A stretch of 13,154 bases of DNA from CAYXRK01 sp964467615 (GCA_964467615.1 CAYXRK010000138.1:1-13154); one strand, 5' to 3'; shown: positions 1 through 6,875, counted from the first letter of the stretch. Notes: generated from the sequence alone by a model not told the origin. Numbers and translations: made by a program.

Positions 1-144
1 GGCCGTCCACCCGTCTACCTCTCGATAGAACAGGGAGATCCCGAGCACAACGGCCGCGGTGGCCGCCCCCGATACGTGCCCGAGGCGCTCGGCGTCCAAC
101 GCGATGACGCGGCGTCCGGATTTCCTGGGTTTCGTGTTCCCCAC
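1..144 (-). CDS. Unidentified membrane-anchored protein, N-terminal 48 residues (partial, runs off left edge)
   Basis: Reading leftward from a GTG at 144-142, the frame stays open for 48 codons to the window edge. It has a bacterial-looking N-terminus: a basic stretch (NTKPRKSGRR) and a polar segment, then a hydrophobic run at about residues 26-41 (SGAATAAVVLGISLFY) that could be one membrane helix. An in-frame TAG lies just upstream at 156-154, so GTG is the only reasonable start. No strong ribosome-binding site is visible. The gene would be divergent from folB with an 88-base gap. I do not recognise the family. A competing ATG frame at 152 on the same strand gives a Pro/Ser/Arg-rich peptide that stops early and looks like a shadow. 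Confidence 0.4.
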   Translation of the reverse strand, partial: MGNTKPRKSGRRVIALDAERLGHVSGAATAAVVLGISLFYREVDGWTA

Positions 145-232
145 GCGGACATGCTACCACAGTAAGGGCCGGGGATTGAACGCGGAACGGTCAGAAATTG
201 GTAAACTTCGGCTCCGCGCCGAGGGCCCGGGC

Positions 233-610
233 ATGGGCGAGGCATTGCTGATATTGGACAAGATTCACATTCGCGATCTTCGGCTCCGAGGGATCATCGG
301 CATCTATCCCGAGGAACGCCGTGAGAAGCAGGACATCATCGTCAACCTCACCCTGCACGCGGACTTGAGCAAGGCGGGGGAAACGGACGATATCGTGGAC
401 ACGTTCGACTACAAGAACGTCAAGAAGCGGGTGGCCGAACTGGTCGAGAGTTCGGACTTCTTCCTGCTGGAGCGCCTCGCACAGCGCATCGCGGAGGTGG
501 CGCTCGAGGAGCGCCTCGTTGAACGCGTAGACGTGACCATCGACAAGCCGGGCGCGCTTCGGTTCGCGGACAGCGTGGCGGTGGAGGTGTCGCGGGCGCG
601 TTCGTCGTGA
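233..610 (+). CDS. folB: Dihydroneopterin aldolase FolB
   Basis: FolB cleaves 7,8-dihydroneopterin to 6-hydroxymethyl-7,8-dihydropterin and glycolaldehyde in cytoplasmic folate synthesis. The 125-residue protein shows the family core: DKIHIRDLRLRGIIGIYPEERREKQ near the N-terminus, containing the conserved glutamate region, a central LLERLAQRIAE helix, and the C-terminal VTIDKPGALRFADSVAVEVSR with the conserved lysine. Length matches the usual 115-125 residues. The frame is open further upstream, but homology begins near the ATG at 233, which has GAGGG seven bases before it. A TTG at 254 (giving an N-terminus like MDKIHIRDL, closer to typical family members) with GAGG upstream is an alternative start. 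An extended -10-like TGGTAAACT at 199-207 could be the operon promoter. The stop overlaps the folK start. The assignment is firm; only the exact start is open. Confidence 0.94.
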   Translation: MGEALLILDKIHIRDLRLRGIIGIYPEERREKQDIIVNLTLHADLSKAGETDDIVDTFDYKNVKKRVAELVESSDFFLLERLAQRIAEVALEERLVERVDVTIDKPGALRFADSVAVEVSRARSS

Positions 611-1143
611 CTACGGGGAACGAATCGGCGCCATGCCGGGACGTATACGTGGGCGTGGGATCGAACATCGATCCCGCCGACAATATCGAACGGGCGTTGG
701 AACAGCTCGATGAGTTTGCGCCGATTGTCCGCGTGTCGAACTTTTACATTACGCAACCGCTGGAACGGCCCGAGCAAGCGACGTATCGCAATGGGGCGGT
801 GCGCATTGAATTCGCTCGAGGGCCGCGCGCGCTGAAGTTTGAAGTGTTGCGCGCGATCGAGGAAGCGCTCGGACGCAAGCGCGGCGCGGACCGGTTTGCG
901 GCGCGGACAATCGATCTCGATGTTGTACTATACGGTGACGCGGTGACGGACGACGGCGAACTTGCGCTGCCGCACCCCGACGTGTTCGCGCGCGCGTTTG
1001 TGGCCGCGCCGTTGCTGGACATCGAACCCGCGCTTCGCATTCCGGGCAGTGGGTGGGCGAGCGATCTCGATTGCGTGAAGGACGCCGCGCTCGAAGTCGA
1101 CGCGGAATTGACGCAGCGGCTGAAGGAGAGGTGGAACAAATGA
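607..1143 (+). CDS. folK: 2-amino-4-hydroxy-6-hydroxymethyldihydropteridine pyrophosphokinase FolK
   Basis: FolK (HPPK) transfers pyrophosphate from ATP to the FolB product, making the substrate for dihydropteroate synthase. The 178-residue protein opens with the family signature YVGVGSNIDPADNIERAL, followed by SNFYITQPLE and YRNGAVRIE. The hallmark RTIDLDVVLYGD supplies the two Mg-binding aspartates, followed by LPHPDVFARAFVAAPLLDI. The start is GTG at 607, which shares bases with the folB stop (GTGA overlap). The nearest purine-rich site (GGAGG, 583-587) is too far away, so translation is probably coupled to folB. The last codons overlap folE. The roughly 20-residue tail after the PG motif is a little longer than in E. 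coli FolK. Confidence 0.95.
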   Translation: MTTGNESAPCRDVYVGVGSNIDPADNIERALEQLDEFAPIVRVSNFYITQPLERPEQATYRNGAVRIEFARGPRALKFEVLRAIEEALGRKRGADRFAARTIDLDVVLYGDAVTDDGELALPHPDVFARAFVAAPLLDIEPALRIPGSGWASDLDCVKDAALEVDAELTQRLKERWNK

Positions 1144-1709
1144 ACCGACAGCGAGTGGCCGAACTCGTGCGCGAGCTTCTCGCCGAACTGGGAGAGAATC
1201 CGGAACGCGAGGGCCTCGCGAAAACCCCGGAGCGCGTGGCGCGGGCCTGGGAGTTCTTAACGTCGGGCTACAGCACGGACCCGAAGGAGATCGTGAAGGA
1301 AGCATTGTTCGAATCCGAATCGAACAACATGGTGATTTCGCGGGACATCGAAGTGTACAGCCTCTGCGAGCACCACCTCTTGCCCTTTTACGGGCGCTGC
1401 CACATCGGATACATCGCCGGCAAGAAATTGCTCGGACTGAGCAAACTCGCGCGCATCGTCGATTGTTACGCGCGCCGCCTGCAGATGCAGGAGCGGTTGA
1501 CGAACCAAATCGCCGAGGAGGTCATGGCGGTGACGAACGCGGAGGGCGTGGGCGTTGTGATCGAATGCCGCCATCTGTGCTCGATGATGCGGGGGGTCGA
1601 GAAACAAAACTCGGTGATGACGACCTCGTCGGTACTCGGTTCGTTCTTGCGCGATGACGCGACGCGCGCGGAATTTCTGAACTTGATCAACCGCAACGTC
1701 AGCCACTGA
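1140..1709 (+). CDS. folE: GTP cyclohydrolase I FolE
   Basis: FolE converts GTP to 7,8-dihydroneopterin triphosphate plus formate, the first step of pterin/folate synthesis. It normally works as a cytoplasmic zinc-dependent decamer. The 189-residue product, about the length of the B. subtilis enzyme, has SLCEHHLLPF with the zinc Cys76 and His78/His79 region, GLSKLARIV, and IECRHLCSMMRGV with His145 and the second zinc Cys147. All expected ligand positions are present, so this is the classical zinc-dependent FolE type. The ATG at 1140 overlaps the folK TGA (ATGA) and is preceded by a strong AAGGAGAGG at 1123-1131, eight bases away. The gene ends 15 bases before a convergent minus-strand gene, and I see no clear hairpin terminator there. 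Confidence 0.97.
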   Translation: MNRQRVAELVRELLAELGENPEREGLAKTPERVARAWEFLTSGYSTDPKEIVKEALFESESNNMVISRDIEVYSLCEHHLLPFYGRCHIGYIAGKKLLGLSKLARIVDCYARRLQMQERLTNQIAEEVMAVTNAEGVGVVIECRHLCSMMRGVEKQNSVMTTSSVLGSFLRDDATRAEFLNLINRNVSH

Positions 1710-1724
1710 TCGACGCAGCGGCCG

Positions 1725-2183
1725 CTACGCCGAAAATTGGCGCAGGTGGTGGGCCAAATGCAGACCGTTCAGGCGGCCCCACTGCGGCATGGTCAGCGCG
1801 CCCAGCACAGGATGCTTTGCGACCGTGCCCGGCTTCGATTCGAGATGGCCGACAAAGCGTTTCAACGCGCCGACGAACAATTCGCGCTCCTCTTCGTAGG
1901 AATGGTCCGATGGCGGGGTCCAGTAGTCCGGGGCCTTGATTCGTCCGCCCGGCCAGGTCGTGATGACGTGCGTGATGACGTAATAAAGAAATTTCCCAAC
2001 GAAGGGCTTGCTCGCATCGGGCAAGTTGGTTTCACCCATGGCGGTCTCGAACGCATTGCGCATGTGGCGCATCATCTTCGTGACGTCCATCGTTCCGAAC
2101 TTGCGGGGTGAATCCTTCGAAAGTTTCTCGATTCGGCCTAAGAAGTAGGACAGATTCTGTTGATCGAGCACACGAACGGCCAT
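1725..2183 (-). CDS. DUF1569 / DinB-like four-helix protein
   Basis: This is a 152-residue protein of the DUF1569 type in the DinB/YfiT-like metal-binding four-helix superfamily. Diagnostic segments are LGRIEKLSKDSPRKFGTMDVTKMMRHMRNAFE near the N-terminus and LNGLHLAHHLRQFSA at the C-terminus. His40 (MMRHM) and the His142/145/146 cluster (LHLAHHLRQF) fit the superfamily's histidine metal site. Members act as thiol-dependent transferases or have no known role, so no substrate can be named. The ATG at 2183 has AAGGAGAAA a few bases upstream, an excellent ribosome-binding site. It is monocistronic, convergent with folE and divergent from the 2TM gene. Confidence 0.85.
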   Translation of the reverse strand: MAVRVLDQQNLSYFLGRIEKLSKDSPRKFGTMDVTKMMRHMRNAFETAMGETNLPDASKPFVGKFLYYVITHVITTWPGGRIKAPDYWTPPSDHSYEEERELFVGALKRFVGHLESKPGTVAKHPVLGALTMPQWGRLNGLHLAHHLRQFSA

Positions 2184-2233
2184 AACGGTTTCTCCTTGCG
2201 ATGCGTTGCACCTCGGTTTCTCCGCGACAGACC

Positions 2234-2239
2234 AGTATA
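2234..2239 (-). promoter_or_regulatory. Candidate -10 element for the DUF1569 gene
   Basis: On the minus strand TATACT (2239-2234) is five of six to TATAAT. It sits about 50 bases before the ATG at 2183. No convincing -35 hexamer lies 16-18 bases upstream, so this is a weak prediction from sequence alone. Confidence 0.28.
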
Positions 2240-2279
2240 CGCGATACCCATTGACCGTACGCTCGGACTATGCGGCTGG

Positions 2280-2308
2280 TTGACACCGTGACCGTGATAC
2301 CCTAGTCG
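2280..2308 (+). promoter_or_regulatory. Candidate promoter of the 2TM gene
   Basis: A perfect TTGACA lies at 2280-2285. With 17-base spacing the -10 would be TAGTCG (2303-2308), which is weak. Alternatively the 11-mer TGATACCCTAG (2295-2305) can act as an extended -10 (TG-A-TACCCT). The same 11-mer occurs upstream of the HtrA gene. Either reading puts the transcript start near 2310-2315, about 55-60 bases before the ATG. Confidence 0.4.
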
Positions 2309-2369
2309 AAACTGGTTGAAAGACCTCGTTGGGGCCTACAATGGCGAGGGACAACTGGAGGGACCGGCA

Positions 2370-2846
2370 ATGGAAGAACGAAACCGACGTTTCACGAGCG
2401 ACGAAGTCACGTCGATCATTCGCCGGGCACTCGAGGGGCGCGGCGGCGCGGACGATGTTACCTACGACGACCTCGAGGATATTGCAAAACAGTCCGGCAT
2501 CACTCCCGCGCGTTTGCGGCAAGCGATCGAGGAACAAGAAACGCTCGGTGATCTCGAGAACGCCCGGGCGGAATTCAAGAAAAGGCAGCGCCAGGAGTTC
2601 TTCAATCACTTTCGCTCCTACTGCATCGTCAATGGCGCGCTGATCCTGATCAATCTCCTGACTTCGCGCGAATATTTCTGGTTCGTGTGGCCCATGGTCG
2701 GATGGGGCATCGGGATCGCGTTTCACGCGGTCGACGTGTTGTTCCCCAGCGAGGCGAAGATCGAACGCGGCGCGAAGCGGCTGTTGCGCAAACAGCAAAT
2801 GTTGCGGGCGAAACAAGTGTACGACCGTATCGGCGCCGGGCGCTAG
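2370..2846 (+). CDS. Small 2TM-domain membrane protein
   Basis: This 158-residue protein has a charged N-terminal half and a C-terminal 2TM domain. Residues 1-75 are a soluble helical region (SDEVTSIIRRALEG, then DLEDIAKQSGITPARLRQAIEE) of the type often found before 2TM domains. Residues about 79-99 (NHFRSYCIVNGALILINLLTS) and 103-125 (FWFVWPMVGWGIGIAFHAVDVLF) form two membrane helices carrying the typical W-P-x-x-G-W-G-I-G-x-x-x-H pattern. The tail is basic (KRLLRKQQMLRAKQ). The ATG at 2370 has GGAGG at 2357-2361, eight bases upstream. The open frame extends to 2316 without homology. The function of 2TM proteins is not established; a regulatory or sensory role is only a guess. Confidence 0.85.
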   Translation: MEERNRRFTSDEVTSIIRRALEGRGGADDVTYDDLEDIAKQSGITPARLRQAIEEQETLGDLENARAEFKKRQRQEFFNHFRSYCIVNGALILINLLTSREYFWFVWPMVGWGIGIAFHAVDVLFPSEAKIERGAKRLLRKQQMLRAKQVYDRIGAGR

Positions 2847-2866
2847 ACTGTTTCGAAAGTTTCGTG

Positions 2867-2887
2867 GCATGGGCTTCCAGCCCATGC
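2867..2887. repeat. Perfect 8-bp palindromic hairpin (REP-like)
   Basis: GCATGGGC (2867-2874), loop TTCCA, GCCCATGC (2880-2887) is a perfect inverted repeat 20 bases after the 2TM stop codon. No T-run follows, so it is not a standard rho-independent terminator. From memory, near-identical GGGCTTCCAGCCC palindromes are dispersed in intergenic DNA of Planctomycetes and Verrucomicrobia. Only one copy lies in this window. Confidence 0.6.
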
Positions 2888-2974
2888 TGCTACCCCAGAT
2901 CCTCCACTCTGTCCGAGCGCGCCCCGCTAGCAACCCGGCCCCGGCGGACAACCTCGCTCTCACCGTTTCTGGAG

Positions 2975-2989
2975 GTGCCCGAAGGGCAC
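2975..2989. repeat. Short inverted repeat just past the wtpC stop
   Basis: GTGCCC (2975-2980), GAA, GGGCAC (2984-2989) is a perfect 6-bp stem beginning seven bases downstream of the wtpC stop. It could protect or end the wtp transcript. However, the bases beyond it on the minus strand are not T-rich, so a classical terminator is unlikely. Confidence 0.45.
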
Positions 2990-2996
2990 GTGACAA

Positions 2997-4031
2997 CTAC
3001 TCCGGGACAAACGTCGGCGTCGTCGCTTTGACGCTCAGCCAGATTTTTTTCCCCGGCACCACGTGCATGGCCTCGATGGAGTTCGCGGTCACGAGCGCGG
3101 CAAACTCCGCGCCTGCATCCACGATCACTTCGACGCCCAGCCTTGCGCGAACGACTTCCTTGACCACGCCTTCAAAAGCATTTCGCGCGCTGCCTTCCGG
3201 ACGCTGAGTCGATAGCGTTAGGTCTTCGCTGCGCACGATGAGGCAACCCGGCCCGGGCACGGCATCGGTGGCCACGGAGAAAATGACGCCCGCGCCGTGA
3301 AACTCGCCCATGCCGCCATGCACGTTCCTGAGCTCGCCACGGAAGAAATTTCGGATGCCGACGAATCGGGCCACGAATTCGGATTTCGGTTGAAGGAACA
3401 CTTCCTCCGGCGTGCCCGCATGCGTGACGCGGCCAGACTCGATGATGGCCACGCGCGATGCGAGCGAGAGGGCCTCTTCGTAGTCGTGGGTGACGTGAAA
3501 CACCGTCTGACCGTCGCGGTTGAGGCGGCGTAGCAACGAGCGGAGTTCCGCGCGGGCGGGCGCATCGAGTGAGGACAACGGTTCGTCCAGCATGAGGACC
3601 TTCGGCTGCGTGGCGAGCGCCCGCGCGAGGGCAACGCGCTGCGCCTCTCCGCCGGAAAGTGTTCCGGGGTATCGATCAAGCAGATGTTCCGCTCCGACGT
3701 TGCGGGCGAGCTCGGCCGCATGCCCATGGTCCCGGCGACGCAAGCCGTAAGCGATATTTCTCGCGACGGTCATGTGCGGAAAGAGGGCCTGTGCCTGGTA
3801 CACGAGACCTAGGCCCCGGCGCTGGGGCGGCGCGGTGCTGATATCGATGCCGTCCAGCGAAATGCGTCCCGACGCGGGCGAAACAAATCCCGCGAGCGTT
3901 TCCAATACCAACGTTTTCCCCGCGCCGGATGGACCGAGAAGGACGAAGTAGTCGCCTTTGTTGACGATCAGATCGACGCTATCGACAGTGAACACCCCCG
4001 CCCGCACCGTTAGGCCGTCAACGCGCAGCAT
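2997..4031 (-). CDS. wtpC: Tungstate/molybdate ABC transporter ATP-binding protein WtpC
   Basis: This is the ATPase that powers uptake by the WtpAB importer at the inner membrane. The 344-residue chain has Walker A GPSGAGKT (33-40), a Q-loop at Gln79, signature LSGGEAQ (125-131), Walker B VLMLDEP (145-151, Glu150) and the switch His182 (THD). After about residue 225 comes a C-terminal extension with a TOBE-type fold (about 284-339, NAFEGVVKEVVRARLGVEV), typical of CysA/ModC/WtpC-class ATPases. The ATG at 4031 lies inside wtpB (14-base overlap) and has GGGGAGGGG just upstream, so translation is coupled. The TOBE domain often senses the oxyanion, which would allow trans-inhibition. Family and neighbours favour molybdate/tungstate over sulfate. 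Confidence 0.9.
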   Translation of the reverse strand: MLRVDGLTVRAGVFTVDSVDLIVNKGDYFVLLGPSGAGKTLVLETLAGFVSPASGRISLDGIDISTAPPQRRGLGLVYQAQALFPHMTVARNIAYGLRRRDHGHAAELARNVGAEHLLDRYPGTLSGGEAQRVALARALATQPKVLMLDEPLSSLDAPARAELRSLLRRLNRDGQTVFHVTHDYEEALSLASRVAIIESGRVTHAGTPEEVFLQPKSEFVARFVGIRNFFRGELRNVHGGMGEFHGAGVIFSVATDAVPGPGCLIVRSEDLTLSTQRPEGSARNAFEGVVKEVVRARLGVEVIVDAGAEFAALVTANSIEAMHVVPGKKIWLSVKATTPTFVPE

Positions 4032-4818
4032 GGCCCCTCCCCGCCAGGAGCCGCGCGGCGATGAATGTCACAAGCGCGACTCCGAGCAGCACTACAGCCA
4101 CCGGTCGAGCGTACGCGAGTCCGAACGCGCTGTATCGTTCCCACAACAGGATCGGCGTGACCATCGGACGGTAGGCGACGATCATCACCGCGCCGAATTC
4201 GCTCATGCCGCGGCCCCACATGAGCACCATGCCCGAGACGACTGATCGCCACGCTAGCGGAATGGAGATCGTGAAAAAGACCCGCGCGGGCGACGCGCCG
4301 AGATTTAGCGCGGCGCGCTCGAGGCGCTCAGGCACGGCGGCGAACCCGTCGCGCGCGGCATGAAGCAGATACGGCACGCTGACGAAGGCCATCGCGGCGA
4401 TGATCCCGAGTTCATCGCCGATGAATCGAAGTCCCACGGTATCCGCCGCCCCGCCGACAAACGCTTCGCGGGAAAATAGACCAAGCAGGGCTATACCCGC
4501 CGCGGAGTGCGGAATGACGATCGGCAGATCGACGATCGCCGAGAGAAACTCGCTCGCGGGAAGGCGCCTCCGCGCCAACAGCCACGCAAGCGGAAGCGCG
4601 CCAAACGCGGCCACAAGCGTCGCCGCCATCGCCGTCCACAAGGACAACCAAATGCTCGCGCGGACTTCCTCGTCCGCCGCCGTGCGCGCCACGTCCGCAA
4701 TCGGCGTATTGAGAATTAAGGACGCGAGCGGCGCGGCGATGCACAACAAGACCAGCCCCGCGAGCAGGATCAACGCAAGCTGGAATGCCGAATAACCCGG
4801 CGGACCCGCATTCGTCAC
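4018..4818 (-). CDS. wtpB: Tungstate/molybdate ABC transporter permease WtpB
   Basis: This is the membrane channel subunit of the oxyanion importer. The 266-residue protein has about five to six hydrophobic helices, the family stretch VDLPIVIPHSAAGIALLGLF (about 96-115), and the EAA-type cytoplasmic loop ERLERAALNLGASPARVFFT (about 164-183) that docks on the ATPase. SEFGAVMIVAY (206-216) is also characteristic of ModB/WtpB. The start is GTG at 4818, sharing bases with the wtpA stop (GTGA overlap), and the end overlaps wtpC by 14 bases, so the three subunits are translationally coupled. Length is normal for the family. Confidence 0.91.
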   Translation of the reverse strand: MTNAGPPGYSAFQLALILLAGLVLLCIAAPLASLILNTPIADVARTAADEEVRASIWLSLWTAMAATLVAAFGALPLAWLLARRRLPASEFLSAIVDLPIVIPHSAAGIALLGLFSREAFVGGAADTVGLRFIGDELGIIAAMAFVSVPYLLHAARDGFAAVPERLERAALNLGASPARVFFTISIPLAWRSVVSGMVLMWGRGMSEFGAVMIVAYRPMVTPILLWERYSAFGLAYARPVAVVLLGVALVTFIAARLLAGRGHAAR

Positions 4819-5789
4819 GGGCTTGTCCCGGTGTTCTCGGGGGCCAATTCCTGCACGTTGGCGGGCGCATTGCCCGTGATTGCGGCCGGAACGATGCGCA
4901 TACCGTTCTTCTTCAGAATCGTTGTTCCCGTATCCGCAATCAGCATGTGCAGAAACGTCACGGCATCGGCTGAATTCGCGGCCACGATCGGAATCGTTAC
5001 CGCGTAGATAGACGGACGCCCAGGAACGCGGACGGTCTCGCCCGGTTTTTCGCCGGCGATTTCCGCGTCGACCGTCGCGTAGTTTTCCGCGAAAGCGGGA
5101 TTGCCGAAGTTAATTTCGTCGGGAAGGCGGAGCATGGCGAGGCCGTCGTGCTGGGCGATCGCGGAGGCGTACATAAACGCGGCGTCAATCGCGCCCGTCT
5201 CGATGAGCGCGAGAAGGTCGGGCTCCTGCGAGCGGATGAAATTGGCGTCCTTGCCGATCAGCGCGTCGGCGATCCCCTCACGATGGTAGAAATTTTCCGC
5301 GAGCTTGAACAGTTGCACCGCGCGGTAGCCGCAGGGCGCGGTGACGGGATCGCAACGGCCAAAATGGATGTCGGCGCGAAGGAGGAGATCGGGCCAGTTC
5401 TCCGGCGTGACTTCGCCGGCGAACTTCGAGCCTTCCTTGTAAAGGAGGGCCAGTTCATTCGAACCGAAAACGAGGTACCAGGCCGCGTGCTGGCCGAACA
5501 TATGCTCCTCGATCAGCGAGGCGTCAGCCGAAAAGAGCAAATCGGCGGGGCGGCCGAGGTCGGTGATCTTGCGAATCGCGGCCATGGTGCCCGACGACTC
5601 GATATTGATCTTGATGTTCGGGTGGGCGGCCTCGAAGGCGTCCGCGAGCTGCGTGAGCGGGGCTGCCATGCTGCCGGCGGCAAAAATAGTGAGTTCGCGC
5701 TGGGTTTCGTTGGTAGGTTGGCGAGCGCATGAGGCGGCGAGCACGCAGACCACCGCGTACAACGAACATTGGACCAAGAATCCACGCAT
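4815..5789 (-). CDS. wtpA: Tungstate/molybdate-binding lipoprotein WtpA
   Basis: This is the solute-binding protein that captures the oxyanion outside the membrane. The 324-residue chain starts with a lipoprotein signal (MRGFLVQCSLYAVVCVLAASC), with Cys21 as the likely lipidated residue. Mature landmarks match WtpA more closely than classical ModA: FAAGSMAAPL (36-45), ESSGTMAAIRKITDLGRPAD (64-83), FSADASLIEEHM (86-97), WYLVFGSNELALLY, DPVTAPCGYRAVQLFKLAE and MLRLPDEINFGNPAFAENYA. The ATG at 5789 is chosen because it begins the signal peptide and has AGGAG nine or ten bases upstream; the frame continues upstream to 5858 without homology. It is first in the operon. Binding preference between tungstate and molybdate cannot be read from sequence. 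Confidence 0.92.
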   Translation of the reverse strand: MRGFLVQCSLYAVVCVLAASCARQPTNETQRELTIFAAGSMAAPLTQLADAFEAAHPNIKINIESSGTMAAIRKITDLGRPADLLFSADASLIEEHMFGQHAAWYLVFGSNELALLYKEGSKFAGEVTPENWPDLLLRADIHFGRCDPVTAPCGYRAVQLFKLAENFYHREGIADALIGKDANFIRSQEPDLLALIETGAIDAAFMYASAIAQHDGLAMLRLPDEINFGNPAFAENYATVDAEIAGEKPGETVRVPGRPSIYAVTIPIVAANSADAVTFLHMLIADTGTTILKKNGMRIVPAAITGNAPANVQELAPENTGTSP

Positions 5790-5858
5790 GTTGAGAATCT
5801 CCTGCGCGAAAATCGTGCATACCACTATGGCACCGGCACGCTTCAATTTGCACCTCAA

Positions 5859-5889
5859 TTGGCGGCGCGTTCGCGGCGTCTGCCATACT
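5859..5889 (+). promoter_or_regulatory. Candidate tRNA-Arg promoter
   Basis: TTGGCG (5859-5864) and CATACT (5884-5889), spaced by 19 bases, lie just ahead of the tRNA. Transcription would begin about 5896, seven bases before the mature 5' end. This is a pattern match only. The region is shared with the 5' leader of the divergent wtp operon. Confidence 0.35.
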
Positions 5890-5902
5890 CGATTGCTCGC
5901 GC

Positions 5903-5977
5903 GCCCCTGTAGTTCAGTGGATAGAACGGGTCCCTCCTAAGGATCAGACACAGGTTCGATTCCTGTCGGGGGCGCCA
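5903..5977 (+). tRNA. tRNA-Arg, anticodon CCT
   Basis: The 75-base gene folds into a full cloverleaf. The acceptor GCCCCTG pairs with CGGGGGC (one G-U), followed by discriminator G and an encoded CCA (5975-5977). The D stem is GTTC/GAAC. The anticodon stem GGTCC/GGATC encloses the loop CTCCTAA, placing anticodon CCT at 5936-5938. The T arm is ACAGG-TTCGATT-CCTGT. It decodes the AGG arginine codon. It stands alone, divergent from wtpA and convergent with the trypsin-fold gene. No integrase or duplicated tRNA 3' end is visible, so there is no sign of use as an integration site. Confidence 0.95.
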
Positions 5978-5992
5978 TTTCTCTCGAGTACC

Positions 5993-6016
5993 GTTCATCC
6001 TGAGCTTGTCGAAGGA
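5993..6016. repeat. Dispersed intergenic motif CCTGAGCTTGTCGAAGG
   Basis: The segment includes CCTGAGCTTGTCGAAGG (5999-6015) in the 50-base gap between the tRNA and the convergent trypsin-fold gene. From memory, this string (or its complement CTTCGACAAGCTCAGG) recurs as an interspersed intergenic element in many unrelated bacterial genomes. Its self-complementarity is imperfect (CCT/AGG ends). Only one copy is present here, so repeat status rests on recall, not on this window. Confidence 0.5.
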
Positions 6017-6027
6017 GTGCGGCGTAT

Positions 6028-6828
6028 TTACTCGTACGGCGGGACCTGGCTCGCGCCTTCCAGAATGTCCGCGCCGGGCAGCAACACGACGGTGACGTTG
6101 TCGGCCGCGCCGAACATGGCGCCGAACCCCCCGCCTCCGCCGCCGGTCGTGTCCTTGATCGCCCGCATGAGAAATACCCCTATGGGTTTTCCGTCCAATC
6201 CAAACGCGGGCGAACCGAGGCCGGTGCTCGTCGGGTCCTTGCCGGGGACATAGAACGTCCTGGGCTTGTCGACCACCGCCGAGATGCGCTCGATGGACGC
6301 GGCGGGCGCACGCCGCGCGACCGTGCCCAAGCGGCTAATCGAGATGACTTGATCCAGCAATTGGGCGGGCGCGGAGTCCTTGAGGTCGATAAACGCGAAC
6401 ACCGTCTCGGACTTCTCCGCCGGGCGCACAAACGCCATGTCGAGTTCCTTGTCGCGCAGCACGATCTCCGCGGGGATTTCCTTGCCGTCCTCGAGCAGAA
6501 TTTTGACGTCCCGGACTTCGGTATCCACCTTGAAACCGCCGCCGCCAAAGTTGGACATCATTGATTCCATGAGCGAGGTTGGATCGGTCTCGGTCAACGA
6601 GACGACGGTCAATCCCGAGGGATCGATTACCGTGCCGGTCGCCTCGGCCTTAGACTCGTCGTTCTGCGAGTCGCCGCCCGCCATGCCGAATTTGGTCTTA
6701 ATGACCAGTTGGACCGTAACGACGGCCGCCTTGTGCTTTTCGAGGATCGCGCGTCCGCTGTCGGCGGCGTCGTCTGCGGAGGCGACCGCGACGGAGCACA
6801 TCATAAGTGCAGCGAGTAGCTGTTTCAT
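6028..6828 (-). CDS. Catalytically dead trypsin-fold (S1C-like) exported protein
   Basis: This 266-residue protein has a signal peptide (MKQLLAALMMCSVAVASA, cleavage near residue 18) and a body that aligns with the HtrA protease domain encoded just upstream. The strand-turn IDPSGLTVVSLTET (68-81) corresponds to the region holding the catalytic His but has Thr79 instead. LDMAFV (129-134) keeps the Asp (Asp130). TGLGSPAFGLDGKPIGV (202-218) matches the GNSGGPLVNLRGEIVGV region but has Leu204 in place of the nucleophile Ser. It therefore looks like a pseudoprotease, with no PDZ domain. Glycine runs occur at 95-98 and 229-234. The ATG at 6828 is chosen for the signal peptide; AAGGGAAG lies upstream. 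It follows the HtrA gene by 47 bases and probably shares its transcript. A binding or regulatory role is inference. Confidence 0.82.
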   Translation of the reverse strand: MKQLLAALMMCSVAVASADDAADSGRAILEKHKAAVVTVQLVIKTKFGMAGGDSQNDESKAEATGTVIDPSGLTVVSLTETDPTSLMESMMSNFGGGGFKVDTEVRDVKILLEDGKEIPAEIVLRDKELDMAFVRPAEKSETVFAFIDLKDSAPAQLLDQVISISRLGTVARRAPAASIERISAVVDKPRTFYVPGKDPTSTGLGSPAFGLDGKPIGVFLMRAIKDTTGGGGGGFGAMFGAADNVTVVLLPGADILEGASQVPPYE

Positions 6829-6875
6829 TGGTCTTCCCTTCTTTCGGCGGTTGAGGTCAGAGCGGCGCGATCCGA

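Noticed and set aside
59..232. Upstream in-frame extension of FolB
   Set aside because: FolB homology starts at about 233-254, the extension has no family similarity, and it would overlap the minus-strand gene beginning at 144.
1710..1740. Terminator between convergent folE and the DUF1569 gene
   Set aside because: Only a small GCGGCCGC palindrome is present, with no stem long enough and no T-run on either strand.
2268..2996. 242-codon open frame on the minus strand across the 2TM gene and the gap
   Set aside because: The opposite strand encodes a clear 2TM domain with a good ribosome-binding site. This frame has no family motifs and runs through palindromic intergenic DNA.
5903..6016. tRNA-Arg as an integration site (att) of a mobile element
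   Set aside because: No integrase, no duplicated tRNA 3' end and no foreign-looking genes nearby.
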